DNA of 10,724 bases from Anaerolinea sp. (GCA_020216845.1 JAIWNK010000123.1:1-10724); one strand, 5' to 3'; shown: positions 1 through 6,790, counted from the first letter of the stretch. Numbers and translations: made by a program. Notes: generated from the letters alone by a model not told the origin.

Positions 1-58
1 TTGATTCAATAACAAGAATAGTTTCCGTTCAGTTTCTCCATTTTTGCACAAATCGGGC

Positions 59-64
59 TATAAT
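59..64 (+). promoter_or_regulatory. -10 element for the aspS operon
   Basis: A perfect TATAAT lies 43 bp before the aspS start codon, so transcription would begin near 71 and leave a leader of about 36 nt. No good -35 hexamer sits 16-18 bp upstream; the nearest T-rich stretch (TTTCTC, 33-38) is weak and 20 bp away. The TTGCAC at 44-49 is only 9 bp away, too close to serve. It is the only promoter-like signal I see for the six + strand genes that follow. Confidence 0.5.
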
Positions 65-107
65 TGCACCGGTTGAATAGTCATCAAATTTATGGAGAGA
101 TGGTACT

Positions 108-1427
108 ATGGAACGGACTTATATCAAGGATTTGCGCCAAAAGATCGGTCAGCAGGTTTGCTTGCAGGGACATTTGCAGACGCTGCGCGATCAAAAGAAG
201 ATGCAGTTTCTCATTCTGCGCGACACAACCGGGTTGGCGCAGGTGGCCTTTTACAAACCTAACGACGCGCAAATGGCAGAGCGCATTTCCGGGCTGACTG
301 CCGAAAGTGCCCTGACCATCACCGGCACAGTCGCCGATAACCCGGTGGTCAAGCTCGGTGGCCTGGAGGTGCAATTGGAGACGCTGACGGTTGAAAACCT
401 GGCGGCTTCTCCCTTGCCGATTGACCCCTTTGCCGAGACGTTGCCGGCGATTGATATTCGGCTGGATTGGCGCTACCTTGATTTGCGCCGCGCCCAAAAC
501 CTGTTGCTGTTTCAGGCGCAGACGTTGGCTGAGCAGGCGATGCGTGAATATTGGCTGCAAAATCGCTTCATCGAAATTCATTCGCCGAAGATTATGGGCA
601 CGCCCAGCGAGAGCGGTGCGGAGCTTTTCACCATTGACTATTTTGACCGCAAGGCTTACCTGGCCCAATCGCCACAATTCTATAAGCAGATGGCAATGGC
701 GGCAGGCTTTGACCGTGTGTTTGAGATTGGCCCTGTTTTTCGTGCTGATCCCTCCTTTACCTCACGTCACATGACGGAATTCACCGGCGTGGATATGGAA
801 ATGTCGTGGATTGAGTCGCATGAGGATGTGATGGCATTTCAGGAACGCTGGTTGCAATACACCTATCAGCGCGTCAAGGATGAGTTGGGCGATGCGATTG
901 CACAGCTGTTTGGCCGCGAGATTGTGGTGCCGAGCGTGCCTTTCCCGCGCATTCCAATGGCGGAGGCGGTGCGCATCCTCAAGGAACGGGGCTATCAGCT
1001 GCCGCCCGAAAAGAAGGGCGATATTGACCCCGGCGGTGAACGCGAGCTGGGTGCCTACGTCAAGGAAACCTTTGGGCATGATTTTGTCTTTGTGACCGAT
1101 TGGCCGATTGCGGTGCGTCCGTTTTATCATATGCGTCACCCGGATAATCCGGGCCTGACGCGCAGCTATGACCTGTTGGCTAGCGGTTTGGAGATTACAA
1201 CCGGCGCGCAGCGCGAACATCGCGTGGCGGTGTTGGAGAAACAGGCGCTGGAAAAAGGTTTGCACCTGGAGCCGATTCAGTTCTACCTTGATTTCTTCCG
1301 CTATGGCTGCCCGCCGCATGGTGGCTTTGGGCTGGGCCTATCGCGATTGCTGATGGTGATGTTGGGCATCAATAATATCCGCGAGACGGTGTATCTCTTC
1401 CGCGGACCAACGCGCCTCAACCCGTAA
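108..1427 (+). CDS. aspS: Archaeal-type aspartyl-tRNA synthetase (possibly non-discriminating)
   Basis: Class IIb aminoacyl-tRNA synthetase that charges tRNA with aspartate in the cytosol. At 439 aa it is the short archaeal/eukaryotic form, not the roughly 590-aa bacterial form, and lacks the bacterial insertion domain. Residues 1-100 form the OB-fold anticodon-binding domain. The catalytic core has AYLAQSPQFYKQ (183-194), motif 2 FRADPSFTSRH (211-221) and motif 3 GFGLGLSR (406-413). SYDLLASGLEITTGAQREHR (353-372) fits AspRS better than AsnRS. The family resembles the second AspRS of clostridia, often annotated aspartate--tRNA(Asn) ligase. Enzymes of this kind can also make Asp-tRNA(Asn) for GatCAB amidation, but specificity cannot be settled here. 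GGAGAG at 94-99 is 8 nt before the ATG. First gene of a six-gene operon. Confidence 0.95.
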   Translation: MERTYIKDLRQKIGQQVCLQGHLQTLRDQKKMQFLILRDTTGLAQVAFYKPNDAQMAERISGLTAESALTITGTVADNPVVKLGGLEVQLETLTVENLAASPLPIDPFAETLPAIDIRLDWRYLDLRRAQNLLLFQAQTLAEQAMREYWLQNRFIEIHSPKIMGTPSESGAELFTIDYFDRKAYLAQSPQFYKQMAMAAGFDRVFEIGPVFRADPSFTSRHMTEFTGVDMEMSWIESHEDVMAFQERWLQYTYQRVKDELGDAIAQLFGREIVVPSVPFPRIPMAEAVRILKERGYQLPPEKKGDIDPGGERELGAYVKETFGHDFVFVTDWPIAVRPFYHMRHPDNPGLTRSYDLLASGLEITTGAQREHRVAVLEKQALEKGLHLEPIQFYLDFFRYGCPPHGGFGLGLSRLLMVMLGINNIRETVYLFRGPTRLNP

Positions 1428-1446
1428 ATGATCAGGAGAAGATGGC

Positions 1447-1998
1447 ATGATTTTGGGTGATGGTATTCGTCTGCGAGCCCTGGAACGGAGCGACGTGCCG
1501 CGCTGCGCAGTTTGGATCAATGATCGTGAGGTTTCACAATACTTGTTGGTGCGCACGCCCATCTCGCTGGCTGCTGAAGAGCGATGGTATGAGCAGATGG
1601 CGCAGCGAGCCCCCAATGAACAGGTGTTGGCGATTGATGTGCAAACAGCTGAGGGGGATTGGCGACATATCGGCAATATCAGTTTTCATGAGCTGGATGT
1701 TTTCAATCATTCGGCAGAAGTGGGCATTCTCATCGGCGAAAAAGATTGCCTGGGCCGGGGCTTTGGCCGCAAGGCAATGGCGTTGATGCTGGACTATGGC
1801 TTTGGAATGCTGAACTTGAACCGCATCTTCTTGCATGTTCATGCCGATAACGAACGTGCCATTCGCTCGTATCGCGCGGCTGGTTTTGTGCAGGAAGGGG
1901 TGTTGCGTCAGGATATGTACAAGTATGGGCGCTATGTGGATGTGTTGGTGATGAGTGTGTTGCGTAGCGAGTGGCAAGCCAAAAGGAGCCTTGAATGA
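1447..1998 (+). CDS. GNAT-family N-acetyltransferase (RimJ/SpeG-like)
   Basis: A 183-aa single-domain acetyltransferase that would move an acetyl group from acetyl-CoA to an amine; the substrate is unknown. The GNAT fold is visible: N-terminal strand IRLRALERSD (7-16), a central strand ending at GILIGEKDCLGRGFGRKA (93-110), which carries the acetyl-CoA pyrophosphate loop, and motif B ADNERAIRSYRAAGF (133-147). The family includes RimJ-type protein N-terminal acetylases, spermidine acetylases (SpeG) and sugar-amine acetylases (PseH). The ending YKYGRYVDVLVMSVLRSEW is common to that group. AGGAGAA at 1434-1440 lies 6 nt before the ATG and 19 nt separate it from aspS. Its stop overlaps the prs start as ATGA. 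Lying between aspS and prs hints at a translation or housekeeping role, but this is weak inference. Confidence 0.9.
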   Translation: MILGDGIRLRALERSDVPRCAVWINDREVSQYLLVRTPISLAAEERWYEQMAQRAPNEQVLAIDVQTAEGDWRHIGNISFHELDVFNHSAEVGILIGEKDCLGRGFGRKAMALMLDYGFGMLNLNRIFLHVHADNERAIRSYRAAGFVQEGVLRQDMYKYGRYVDVLVMSVLRSEWQAKRSLE

Positions 1999-2978
1999 AC
2001 GTGCGTCACGAACGGATGCAATATGGTGATATTAAACTGTATGCAGGGACGGCCTGCCCGCAATTGGCGGAGCGCGTGGCGCGTTACTTGCATTTGCCTT
2101 TGTGCGGGCGCGATATTATCAGCTTCCCTAACGAAAATCTGTTCATCAAACTACACGGCAGCGTGCGCGGGCAGGATTGTTACGTGATTCAAACGACCTC
2201 GGTGCCGGTGCACCGCAACCTGATGGAATTGCTGATTCTGATGCAGACGCTGCGGTTGGATTCGGCGGCGCGCATCACCGCGGTTGTGCCCTATCTGTGC
2301 TATGCGCGGTCGGATAAGAAGGATCAGCCGCGCGTGCCGATTACCGCTCGTTTGATTGCGGATATGATTCAGGTGGCCGGGGCAGATCGTTACATCACGC
2401 TCGACTTGCACGCTTCGCAGATTCAGGGCTTTTTCTCTATTCCGGGCGATGTGTTGACGGCTTTCAATATTCTCACGGACTATATCCGCCGCAAGCTGCC
2501 GATGATGCATTCGCCGGTTGTGATTGCGGCAGACCTGGGCTTTGCCAAGAAGGCGCGTAATTATGCCGCAGCGTTGGATTTGCCGTTGGGCTTCATTGAA
2601 AAACGGCGCTCGGGCAACGATTCCAAGGCGCAGGCGCTCAACCTGATCGGTGATGTGCAAGACCGTGATGTCATCATCGTGGATGATGAGATTGATACCG
2701 GTGGCTCAATTGTGCAAGCGGTAACGTTGGTGCGCGAACGTGGGGCGCGCAATGTCTATGTCAGTTTTGTTCATCCGGTGCTTTCGGCCAATGCAGCTGA
2801 GCGCATGGCAGCTTTGCCGGTGACCGAATTCATTACGACCGATTCGGTGCCGGTGAGCTTAGAGAAGATGACTGCCTTCGGGGAGCGGCTGCGTATTTTG
2901 ACTGTTGCCGATTTGTTGGCCGAGGTGATTCGACGGGCCAATGAGGGGCGCAGCGTGGGTGAACTGTTCAACGAGTAG
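1995..2978 (+). CDS. prs: Ribose-phosphate pyrophosphokinase (PRPP synthetase)
   Basis: Makes 5-phosphoribosyl-1-diphosphate from ribose 5-phosphate and ATP, the precursor of purines, pyrimidines, NAD, His and Trp. At 327 aa it has class I length and order: N-terminal half with PNENLFIKLHGSVRG (45-59), ATP-binding segment YARSDKKDQPRVPITARL (103-120), metal and catalytic His in TLDLHASQIQGFF (135-147), the KRR of the flexible loop (203-205), and the PRPP loop VIIVDDEIDTGGS (226-238). The segment usually written SPDVGG is AADLGF here (178-183), so this is a divergent member, though the catalytic residues remain. The ATG overlaps the acetyltransferase stop by 4 nt and has AGGAG at 1984-1988, so the two are probably translationally coupled. 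Confidence 0.95.
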   Translation: MNVRHERMQYGDIKLYAGTACPQLAERVARYLHLPLCGRDIISFPNENLFIKLHGSVRGQDCYVIQTTSVPVHRNLMELLILMQTLRLDSAARITAVVPYLCYARSDKKDQPRVPITARLIADMIQVAGADRYITLDLHASQIQGFFSIPGDVLTAFNILTDYIRRKLPMMHSPVVIAADLGFAKKARNYAAALDLPLGFIEKRRSGNDSKAQALNLIGDVQDRDVIIVDDEIDTGGSIVQAVTLVRERGARNVYVSFVHPVLSANAAERMAALPVTEFITTDSVPVSLEKMTAFGERLRILTVADLLAEVIRRANEGRSVGELFNE

Positions 2979-2986
2979 CGGTTGAG

Positions 2987-3829
2987 ATGCCCGAATTGCC
3001 CGAAGTCGAAACCATTGTACGCCGGTTGCGTGAGGGGAACGCAGCGGAAGGTGTGCTGTTGGGTCATCGGGTGCTTGGGGTGAATGTGCTGTGGGCGCGC
3101 ACGCTGCGCGGCGCCGATGAGGCGACTTTGCAGGCACAGCTGCCCGGTCAGCAATTGTTGAGCGTGGGGCGGCGCGCCAAGTGGGTGGTGATGCAGTTTG
3201 ACAATGCGGCATTGCTGCTGCACTTGCGCATGAGTGGCGATTTGCGCGTGGAATCGCAAGCTGCTGCGCTGCAACCGCATGATCGGCTGTTGCTCGATTT
3301 TGAAGGCGGGCTGCGCCTGACCTTCAATGACCCGCGCAAGTTTGGGCGGGCCTGGTGGACCCAAGACCCCGCCGCAGCGCTGGCCGACCTGGGTCCAGAA
3401 CCGTTGGATGAGGGCCTGAGCGATGCTGTGTTTTATCAACGCTTGCATCGTGTGCAACGGCAACTGAAACCGCTGCTGCTCGATCAGCGCTTTTTGGCTG
3501 GGCTTGGCAATATTTATACGGATGAAGCTTTGCATCGTGCTGGCTTGCATCCGCTGCGGCGTTCGAATACGTTGACGATCGAGGAGGCGCAACGCTTGCT
3601 GAGGGCGATTCGCGCGGCTTTGCAGGAGGGCATTCGCCGGAATGGCGCTAGCATTGATTGGGTCTATCGCGGCGGTAATTTTCAAAACTATTTTCGGGTC
3701 TATCAGCGCACTGGGCAGCCTTGCCCCGTCTGCGGCACACCGATTGTGCGCTTGCTGGTTGGGCAACGTGGCACTCACATTTGCCCGGTTTGCCAACCGG
3801 CGCCGGATACCCCAGCTGAAGGAGTGTGA
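2987..3829 (+). CDS. mutM: Formamidopyrimidine-DNA glycosylase
   Basis: Base-excision repair bifunctional glycosylase/AP lyase that removes 8-oxoguanine and formamidopyrimidines from DNA. The 280-aa protein has every hallmark: N-terminal PELPEVET with catalytic Pro2 and Glu3, which is only right if this ATG is the start; the conserved Lys65 in GRRAKWV; HLRMSG (79-84) on the lesion-intercalating side; FNDPRKFG (113-120); the helix-two-turn-helix around LAGLGNIYTDEALHRAG (170-186); and a C-terminal zinc finger with Cys246, Cys249, Cys266 and Cys269. The start is 8 nt after the prs stop. The ribosome site is weak (GGTTGAG directly before the ATG), so translation probably relies on coupling from prs. 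Confidence 0.97.
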   Translation: MPELPEVETIVRRLREGNAAEGVLLGHRVLGVNVLWARTLRGADEATLQAQLPGQQLLSVGRRAKWVVMQFDNAALLLHLRMSGDLRVESQAAALQPHDRLLLDFEGGLRLTFNDPRKFGRAWWTQDPAAALADLGPEPLDEGLSDAVFYQRLHRVQRQLKPLLLDQRFLAGLGNIYTDEALHRAGLHPLRRSNTLTIEEAQRLLRAIRAALQEGIRRNGASIDWVYRGGNFQNYFRVYQRTGQPCPVCGTPIVRLLVGQRGTHICPVCQPAPDTPAEGV

Positions 3830-3831
3830 AG

Positions 3832-4542
3832 ATGAATTCTGTGATGGCTGTGTTGATTCCGACTTTCATTGGCGTGGTGGTTGGTTTTGCTGCCGGGGCA
3901 ATTGTGGCCATTCTTTGGTATGAACGAAACAAAGAAGAAAAGCCAGAGACCCCTTCGGCGCAACCGAAAGTGGTGGAGAAAGTCGTGGAAAAGGTGGTCG
4001 AAAAGCCGGTCGAAAAGCTGCCGGAGGGTGTGGATCGGAACGACTTTGGTGATTTGCTGCGCTTTTGGCGGCGGCGCACCGATGGTTCGCTTTGGGTTGA
4101 GATTGCCGGGCGGGCTTTCCCCAAGGCTGAGGCGCTGGAGCCGCAGCAGCGTCAGTTGATGGAGAATTTGTTGCGTGAGGGGGTCATTTGGTTGGGGCTT
4201 GGCCGTCCGGCACCTGCGGCAGCGCAGACGCCCGCGGCTGCGCCACAAACGCCTGCTGCTGTGGCACAACCTGTGTCCGTGGCGGTGGTGGTAACCCCGC
4301 CAGCCGTTTCTGACCGCCCCAAGAGTATTGTTGAGCAGATTGATGAGGTTGTGCAGGAACTATTGCCGACTTCGTCGTTGGCTGGACGGAATATCCACGT
4401 CTCGACGGATTTCAAAGAGGGCGTGGTGGTTTGGGATGGCAATCAGCGCTATGTGGGCATTGGCGGGGTGAGTGACCCGGTGCTGCGGGCGTTCCTTCAG
4501 GCAGCTGTAGCCGAGTGGGAACGTCGTTCATCAAAGACGTAA
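3832..4542 (+). CDS. Membrane-anchored hypothetical protein with VVEK tandem repeats
   Basis: I do not recognise a named family. The 236-aa protein has four zones. An N-terminal hydrophobic helix (about 5-29, LIPTFIGVVVGFAAGAIVAI) followed by ERNK suggests a membrane anchor with the rest cytoplasmic. A charged linker repeats VVEK three times and then PVEK (47-62). A compact segment (about 66-123) is rich in Trp and Arg (LLRFWRRRTDGSLWVEIAGR). A Pro/Ala/Gln linker (126-160) leads to a C-terminal domain (about 163-232: SIVEQIDEVVQELL, then GVVVWDGNQRYVGIGGVSDP). ATG 3832 is chosen because AAGGAG at 3819-3824 lies 7 nt upstream; the GTG at 3826 would leave one base. The 2-nt gap after mutM shows co-transcription. 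A role linked to mutM or to the next gene is only a guess. Confidence 0.8.
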   Translation: MNSVMAVLIPTFIGVVVGFAAGAIVAILWYERNKEEKPETPSAQPKVVEKVVEKVVEKPVEKLPEGVDRNDFGDLLRFWRRRTDGSLWVEIAGRAFPKAEALEPQQRQLMENLLREGVIWLGLGRPAPAAAQTPAAAPQTPAAVAQPVSVAVVVTPPAVSDRPKSIVEQIDEVVQELLPTSSLAGRNIHVSTDFKEGVVVWDGNQRYVGIGGVSDPVLRAFLQAAVAEWERRSSKT

Positions 4543-4555
4543 GGAGGAAAAAAGC

Positions 4556-4933
4556 ATGGCAACTTCACCAGAGCGTTTGAAAATTTTGCAAATGATCCGC
4601 GAGGGCAAGATTACGGCCGATGAGGGGGTCAAGCTGTTGGAGGCTTTGGGCGAGGTGCGGCGTGCTTCTCCGACAGCAACAATGGTGGGCGCAGGTCCGC
4701 GCTGGCTGCGGGTGCGCGTCACCGACACCAACACGGGCAAGGTGCGCGTCAATGTGCGCTTGCCGGTCAACGTCTTGACCGCTGGGGCGAAGATGGGGGC
4801 GCGCTTTTCACCCGAGGTGGAGGGGTTGGATATGAATCAGCTGTTGACGATGGTGCGCGCCGGGATGACCGGGCAGGTGGTGGATGTGTTTGATGACAAG
4901 GACGGCGAACGGGTTGAGGTGTTTTTAGAGTGA
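4556..4933 (+). CDS. Small SHOCT-like domain protein (YvlB/LiaX N-terminal type)
   Basis: The 125-aa product starts with ERLKILQMIREGKITADEGV (6-25) and continues KLLEAL. This short helical hairpin occurs at the N-terminus of many YvlB-like, LiaX-like and cell-envelope stress proteins and in numerous uncharacterised proteins; it is thought to mediate oligomerisation. A linker leads to WLRVRVTDTNTGKVRVNVRL (50-69), then VNVLTAGAKMGARF (71-84) and a C-terminal part (about 90-125) ending VVDVFDDKDGERVEVFLE. There is no membrane segment or enzyme motif. The ribosome site is a perfect AAGGAGG (4541-4547), 8 nt before the ATG, and overlaps the previous stop codon. It is the last gene of the operon. 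Molecular role unknown; possibly a regulator or scaffold working with the membrane protein encoded just upstream. Confidence 0.8.
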   Translation: MATSPERLKILQMIREGKITADEGVKLLEALGEVRRASPTATMVGAGPRWLRVRVTDTNTGKVRVNVRLPVNVLTAGAKMGARFSPEVEGLDMNQLLTMVRAGMTGQVVDVFDDKDGERVEVFLE

Positions 4934-4934
4934 G

Positions 4935-5183
4935 TTAGTTCTCGGCTTCGACGGCCTCAATTTCGGGGAAGAATTGCCGTACGGTGCCTTCAACCCAACC
5001 CTTGAGTGTGACTGGAGAGAGCGGGCAGCCCAAACAAGCGCCGCCAAGGCGCACTTTGACGATTTTCCCGTCGAATGAGACGAGCTCCACGGAGCCGCCG
5101 TGATAGTTTTCGATGTAGGCATCCAACTGTTCGATGAGGCCGCGCAATTGTTCTTCAACTGTAAAATTGGGGTTCGATTCCAT
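4935..5183 (-). CDS. Nfu-type iron-sulfur cluster scaffold/carrier (NifU C-terminal domain)
   Basis: The 82-aa protein is essentially one NifU C-terminal domain. It opens with a helix (VEEQLRGLIEQLDAYIE, 9-25), then HGGSVELVSFDGKIVKVRL (28-46), and the cluster-binding pair Cys50 and Cys53 in GACLGCPLSPVTLK (48-61). Two Nfu monomers normally share a [4Fe-4S] cluster through these cysteines and pass it to target proteins. The start is the ATG at 5183 because GGAGG (complement of 5194-5198) sits 10 nt upstream; a longer in-frame ATG at 5279 would add 32 unrelated residues inside the upstream gene. The gene follows the cyclic-nucleotide-binding-type gene by 16 nt, so they form an operon. Its stop is one base from the stop of the convergent SHOCT-like gene. 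Confidence 0.93.
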   Translation of the reverse strand: MESNPNFTVEEQLRGLIEQLDAYIENYHGGSVELVSFDGKIVKVRLGGACLGCPLSPVTLKGWVEGTVRQFFPEIEAVEAEN

Positions 5184-5199
5184 TCTTGAAAAACCTCCG

Positions 5200-5670
5200 T
5201 CAAAGATTGGTTTGATCTGATGTGAACTTTTTGTTGAGCAAATCCAATACCGGGTTGCGCATGTTGCGCCGTTCAGCAATTATGGCGCTGAGCCGTTCCA
5301 TCAGCAGGCTGCTGGTTTCGGGGTCGGTCAGTGATAGGTTGTAAAGCTTTTGGGTGCTGGCTCGCAAGGCTGTGCTTGGGACAATGGCAATTGCTGCGGA
5401 GGTATAGGCAGCCCGTCCCAGGGCAACAGACCAGCCAAAGACACCGCCGACAGCGATGCGAGCGACGACCAGCGGGGGGCCATCATAAGGCTTGTAGCGG
5501 ATGACAACCTCGCCACTGCATAGCACGTAGAGATGATTGGCCGGGTCACCTTGTCTGAAAATGACCTGTTCTTTTTGAAAGGAACAATGTTCAAAGACTT
5601 CGTCCAGCAGGGTGAGCTGTGCGTCGTTTAGGTCATGGAACAAAGGGAGGGCTGCCACTTGCTTTAACAT
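5200..5670 (-). CDS. Standalone cyclic-nucleotide-binding-fold (CRP/FNR sensor) protein without HTH
   Basis: A 156-aa protein made of one cNMP-binding beta barrel. It has LPLFHDLNDAQLTLL (8-22), the strand VIFRQGDPANHLYVLCSGEV (36-55), and GGVFGWSVALGRAAYTSAAI (75-94) where the phosphate-binding cassette falls. CRP-type cassettes have a Glu after FG and an Arg near RxAxV; here the Glu is replaced by Trp-Ser and the Arg position by Tyr-Thr, so cAMP binding is doubtful. Residues 111-156 give a helix and tail but no helix-turn-helix, so it is not a classical transcription factor. No Shine-Dalgarno precedes the ATG, which may be translated from a leaderless mRNA. It is co-directional with nfu, suggesting a link to Fe-S or redox status (inference). 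Confidence 0.85.
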   Translation of the reverse strand: MLKQVAALPLFHDLNDAQLTLLDEVFEHCSFQKEQVIFRQGDPANHLYVLCSGEVVIRYKPYDGPPLVVARIAVGGVFGWSVALGRAAYTSAAIAIVPSTALRASTQKLYNLSLTDPETSSLLMERLSAIIAERRNMRNPVLDLLNKKFTSDQTNL

Positions 5671-5684
5671 TGTGCTTATGTTAA
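5664..5684. promoter_or_regulatory. 21-bp inverted repeat over the CNB/nfu start (operator candidate)
   Basis: TTAACAT (5664-5670) and ATGTTAA (5678-5684) are perfect 7-bp arms around a 7-bp centre (TGTGCTT). The left arm contains the complement of the start codon of the CNB-fold gene and the right arm contains its probable -10. This is the size and symmetry of a binding site for a dimeric repressor. It is not a CRP site (TGTGA-N6-TCACA) or an FNR site (TTGAT-N4-ATCAA). The binding protein is unknown. Confidence 0.5.
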
Positions 5685-5706
5685 CGAGCCGCGCAAGGGC
5701 TTTCCA
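5678..5706 (-). promoter_or_regulatory. Candidate promoter of the CNB-fold/nfu operon (leaderless)
   Basis: On the minus strand TGGAAA (complement of 5701-5706) and TAACAT (complement of 5678-5683) are 17 bp apart. Both are moderate matches to sigma70-type hexamers. The start point would fall at about 5670-5671, essentially on the A of the ATG, which agrees with the missing ribosome site. It overlaps the 21-bp inverted repeat. Confidence 0.35.
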
Positions 5707-5758
5707 GTACTGAACTTCCTAAAAGGGCAGACAAAGCTCATGGTAGAAAGCAGCACCT

Positions 5759-5777
5759 ATCACCCGATTGGGGTGAT
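5759..5777 (-). terminator. Hairpin after the SDR gene, possible terminator without U tract
   Basis: ATCACCC (5759-5765) and GGGTGAT (5771-5777) form a perfect 7-bp stem with a 5-nt loop, 13 nt beyond the stop of the minus-strand SDR gene. No T run follows on the minus strand, so it is not a classical intrinsic terminator. It may block exonucleases or weakly end transcription. The remainder of 5671-5790 holds the next promoter and no gene. Confidence 0.35.
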
Positions 5778-5790
5778 GGGTGACACGTGT

Positions 5791-6786
5791 TCATTCGACC
5801 GAAAGGGCGCCCATCCTGGCAAACCAGTCCAGCGCTTGGGTGATGGCGTCTTCGATTGGACGGGGCGGGGGTAGGCGCAGTCCAACCTGGGCTTTGCGCG
5901 TTTCATAATAAAAGTAGAGCCCGGCCTGACGCAACAGGCTCGCTGAAACAGGCAGGTCCAGGAAGCTTTCCAACAGGCTGAGCGGCCCGCTGAGGCTGCG
6001 TAACAGACCGGCAGGGATGAGGCTGTTGGGGGCGGGCACGCCGGCGGCCTGGGCAATTTTTTGCAACAGCACCGTGTGTTGCAGGTTTTGCCCGCCCAAA
6101 ATGTAGCGCTCGCCGCGCTGGCCGCGTTCCATGGCGGCCAGGTGCCCGGCAATCACATCTTGCAGATGGACGACGTTGAGGCCGCCCTCGGTGGTCAGGC
6201 GTAGGCGTTGTTGTGCTACCTGAATGAGCAGCGAACTGCTTTGGCGGTAGATGTCGCCTGGGCCAATGATATAGCTGGGGTTGAGGATGACAACATCCAT
6301 ACCCTCCGCAACGGCACGTTGCACTTCCATTTCGGCCAGGTGTTTGGTGTAGCCATAGGGCCAGAGATGCGGGCGGCAATTCCAGCTATGATGTTCGTTC
6401 ATCGGCGCTGGCGTGTTGTTTTCTGGCAGGCCCAGGGCAGCGACAGAGCTTGTGTGCAGGACGCGCCGCACGCCGGCGCGTTGGGCGGCCTTTAGCACGG
6501 CGCGCGTGCCCTCAACGGTGACGGCATACATGCGGCCTGAGGGCTGACGACGATGATCAAGCTGCGCCGCGCAGTGGAAGACAATTTCAATGTCTTGCAT
6601 GGCGGGCAGGATGCTTTCGGGTTGGGTCAGGTCACCCAGGGCGTGTTCAATGCCGGGCAGGTCTTCTAGCAGTTTGAGTGTGCTGGTGGGGCGGTGAAAG
6701 GCGCGCACGTTGTGGCCAGCCTGTACCAGGGCGTGGCACAGTGCTGCCCCCAAAAAGCCGGTTGAGCCGGTCACCAGCACGTTCAT
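5791..6786 (-). CDS. Extended SDR NAD(P)-dependent epimerase/reductase
   Basis: A 331-aa Rossmann-fold enzyme of the extended short-chain dehydrogenase class. The dinucleotide site is VLVTGSTGFLG (3-13, TGxxGxxG); GDLT (51-54) follows the expected acidic strand; the catalytic residues are Ser113/114 in HTSSVAALG and Tyr144-x3-Lys148 in YGYTK. NPSYIIGPGD (169-178) and NVVHLQDVIAGHLAAME (204-220) are usual in dihydroflavonol-4-reductase, 3-beta-hydroxysteroid dehydrogenase and hopanoid-associated sugar epimerase (HpnA)-like proteins. The C-terminal third is substrate-specific and gives no clear substrate. The ATG at 6786 places the glycine motif at residues 7-13; a longer reading to 6834 would lie inside the thiolase gene. 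The start is 4 nt after the thiolase stop with only a poor ribosome site, so translation is probably coupled. Confidence 0.9.
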   Translation of the reverse strand: MNVLVTGSTGFLGAALCHALVQAGHNVRAFHRPTSTLKLLEDLPGIEHALGDLTQPESILPAMQDIEIVFHCAAQLDHRRQPSGRMYAVTVEGTRAVLKAAQRAGVRRVLHTSSVAALGLPENNTPAPMNEHHSWNCRPHLWPYGYTKHLAEMEVQRAVAEGMDVVILNPSYIIGPGDIYRQSSSLLIQVAQQRLRLTTEGGLNVVHLQDVIAGHLAAMERGQRGERYILGGQNLQHTVLLQKIAQAAGVPAPNSLIPAGLLRSLSGPLSLLESFLDLPVSASLLRQAGLYFYYETRKAQVGLRLPPPRPIEDAITQALDWFARMGALSVE

Positions 6787-6790
6787 GGCG

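Noticed and set aside
44..64. TTGCAC/TATAAT as a complete aspS promoter
   Set aside because: The spacer is only 9 bp, so the TTGCAC cannot be the -35; only the -10 is kept.
2771..3796. 341-codon open frame on the minus strand across prs and mutM
   Set aside because: It lies antisense to two unmistakable genes, has no recognisable domain, and is explained by GC-rich codon bias.
3826..3831. GTG start for the VVEK-repeat protein, overlapping the mutM stop
   Set aside because: The AAGGAG site would be one base from the GTG but is 7 nt from the ATG at 3832.
5184..5279. Longer N-terminus for the Nfu protein
   Set aside because: The extra 32 residues overlap the CNB-fold coding region and are not family-like; GGAGG precedes the internal ATG at 5183.
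5200..5670. CRP/FNR-type transcription factor broken by a frameshift
   Set aside because: The frame closes cleanly at 5200 and the next gene, nfu, begins 16 nt later with its own ribosome site; no HTH remnant is seen in the other frames.
5664..5684. CRP or FNR binding site
   Set aside because: Arms are TTAACAT/ATGTTAA, not TGTGA/TCACA or TTGAT/ATCAA, and the adjacent gene product lacks a DNA-binding domain.
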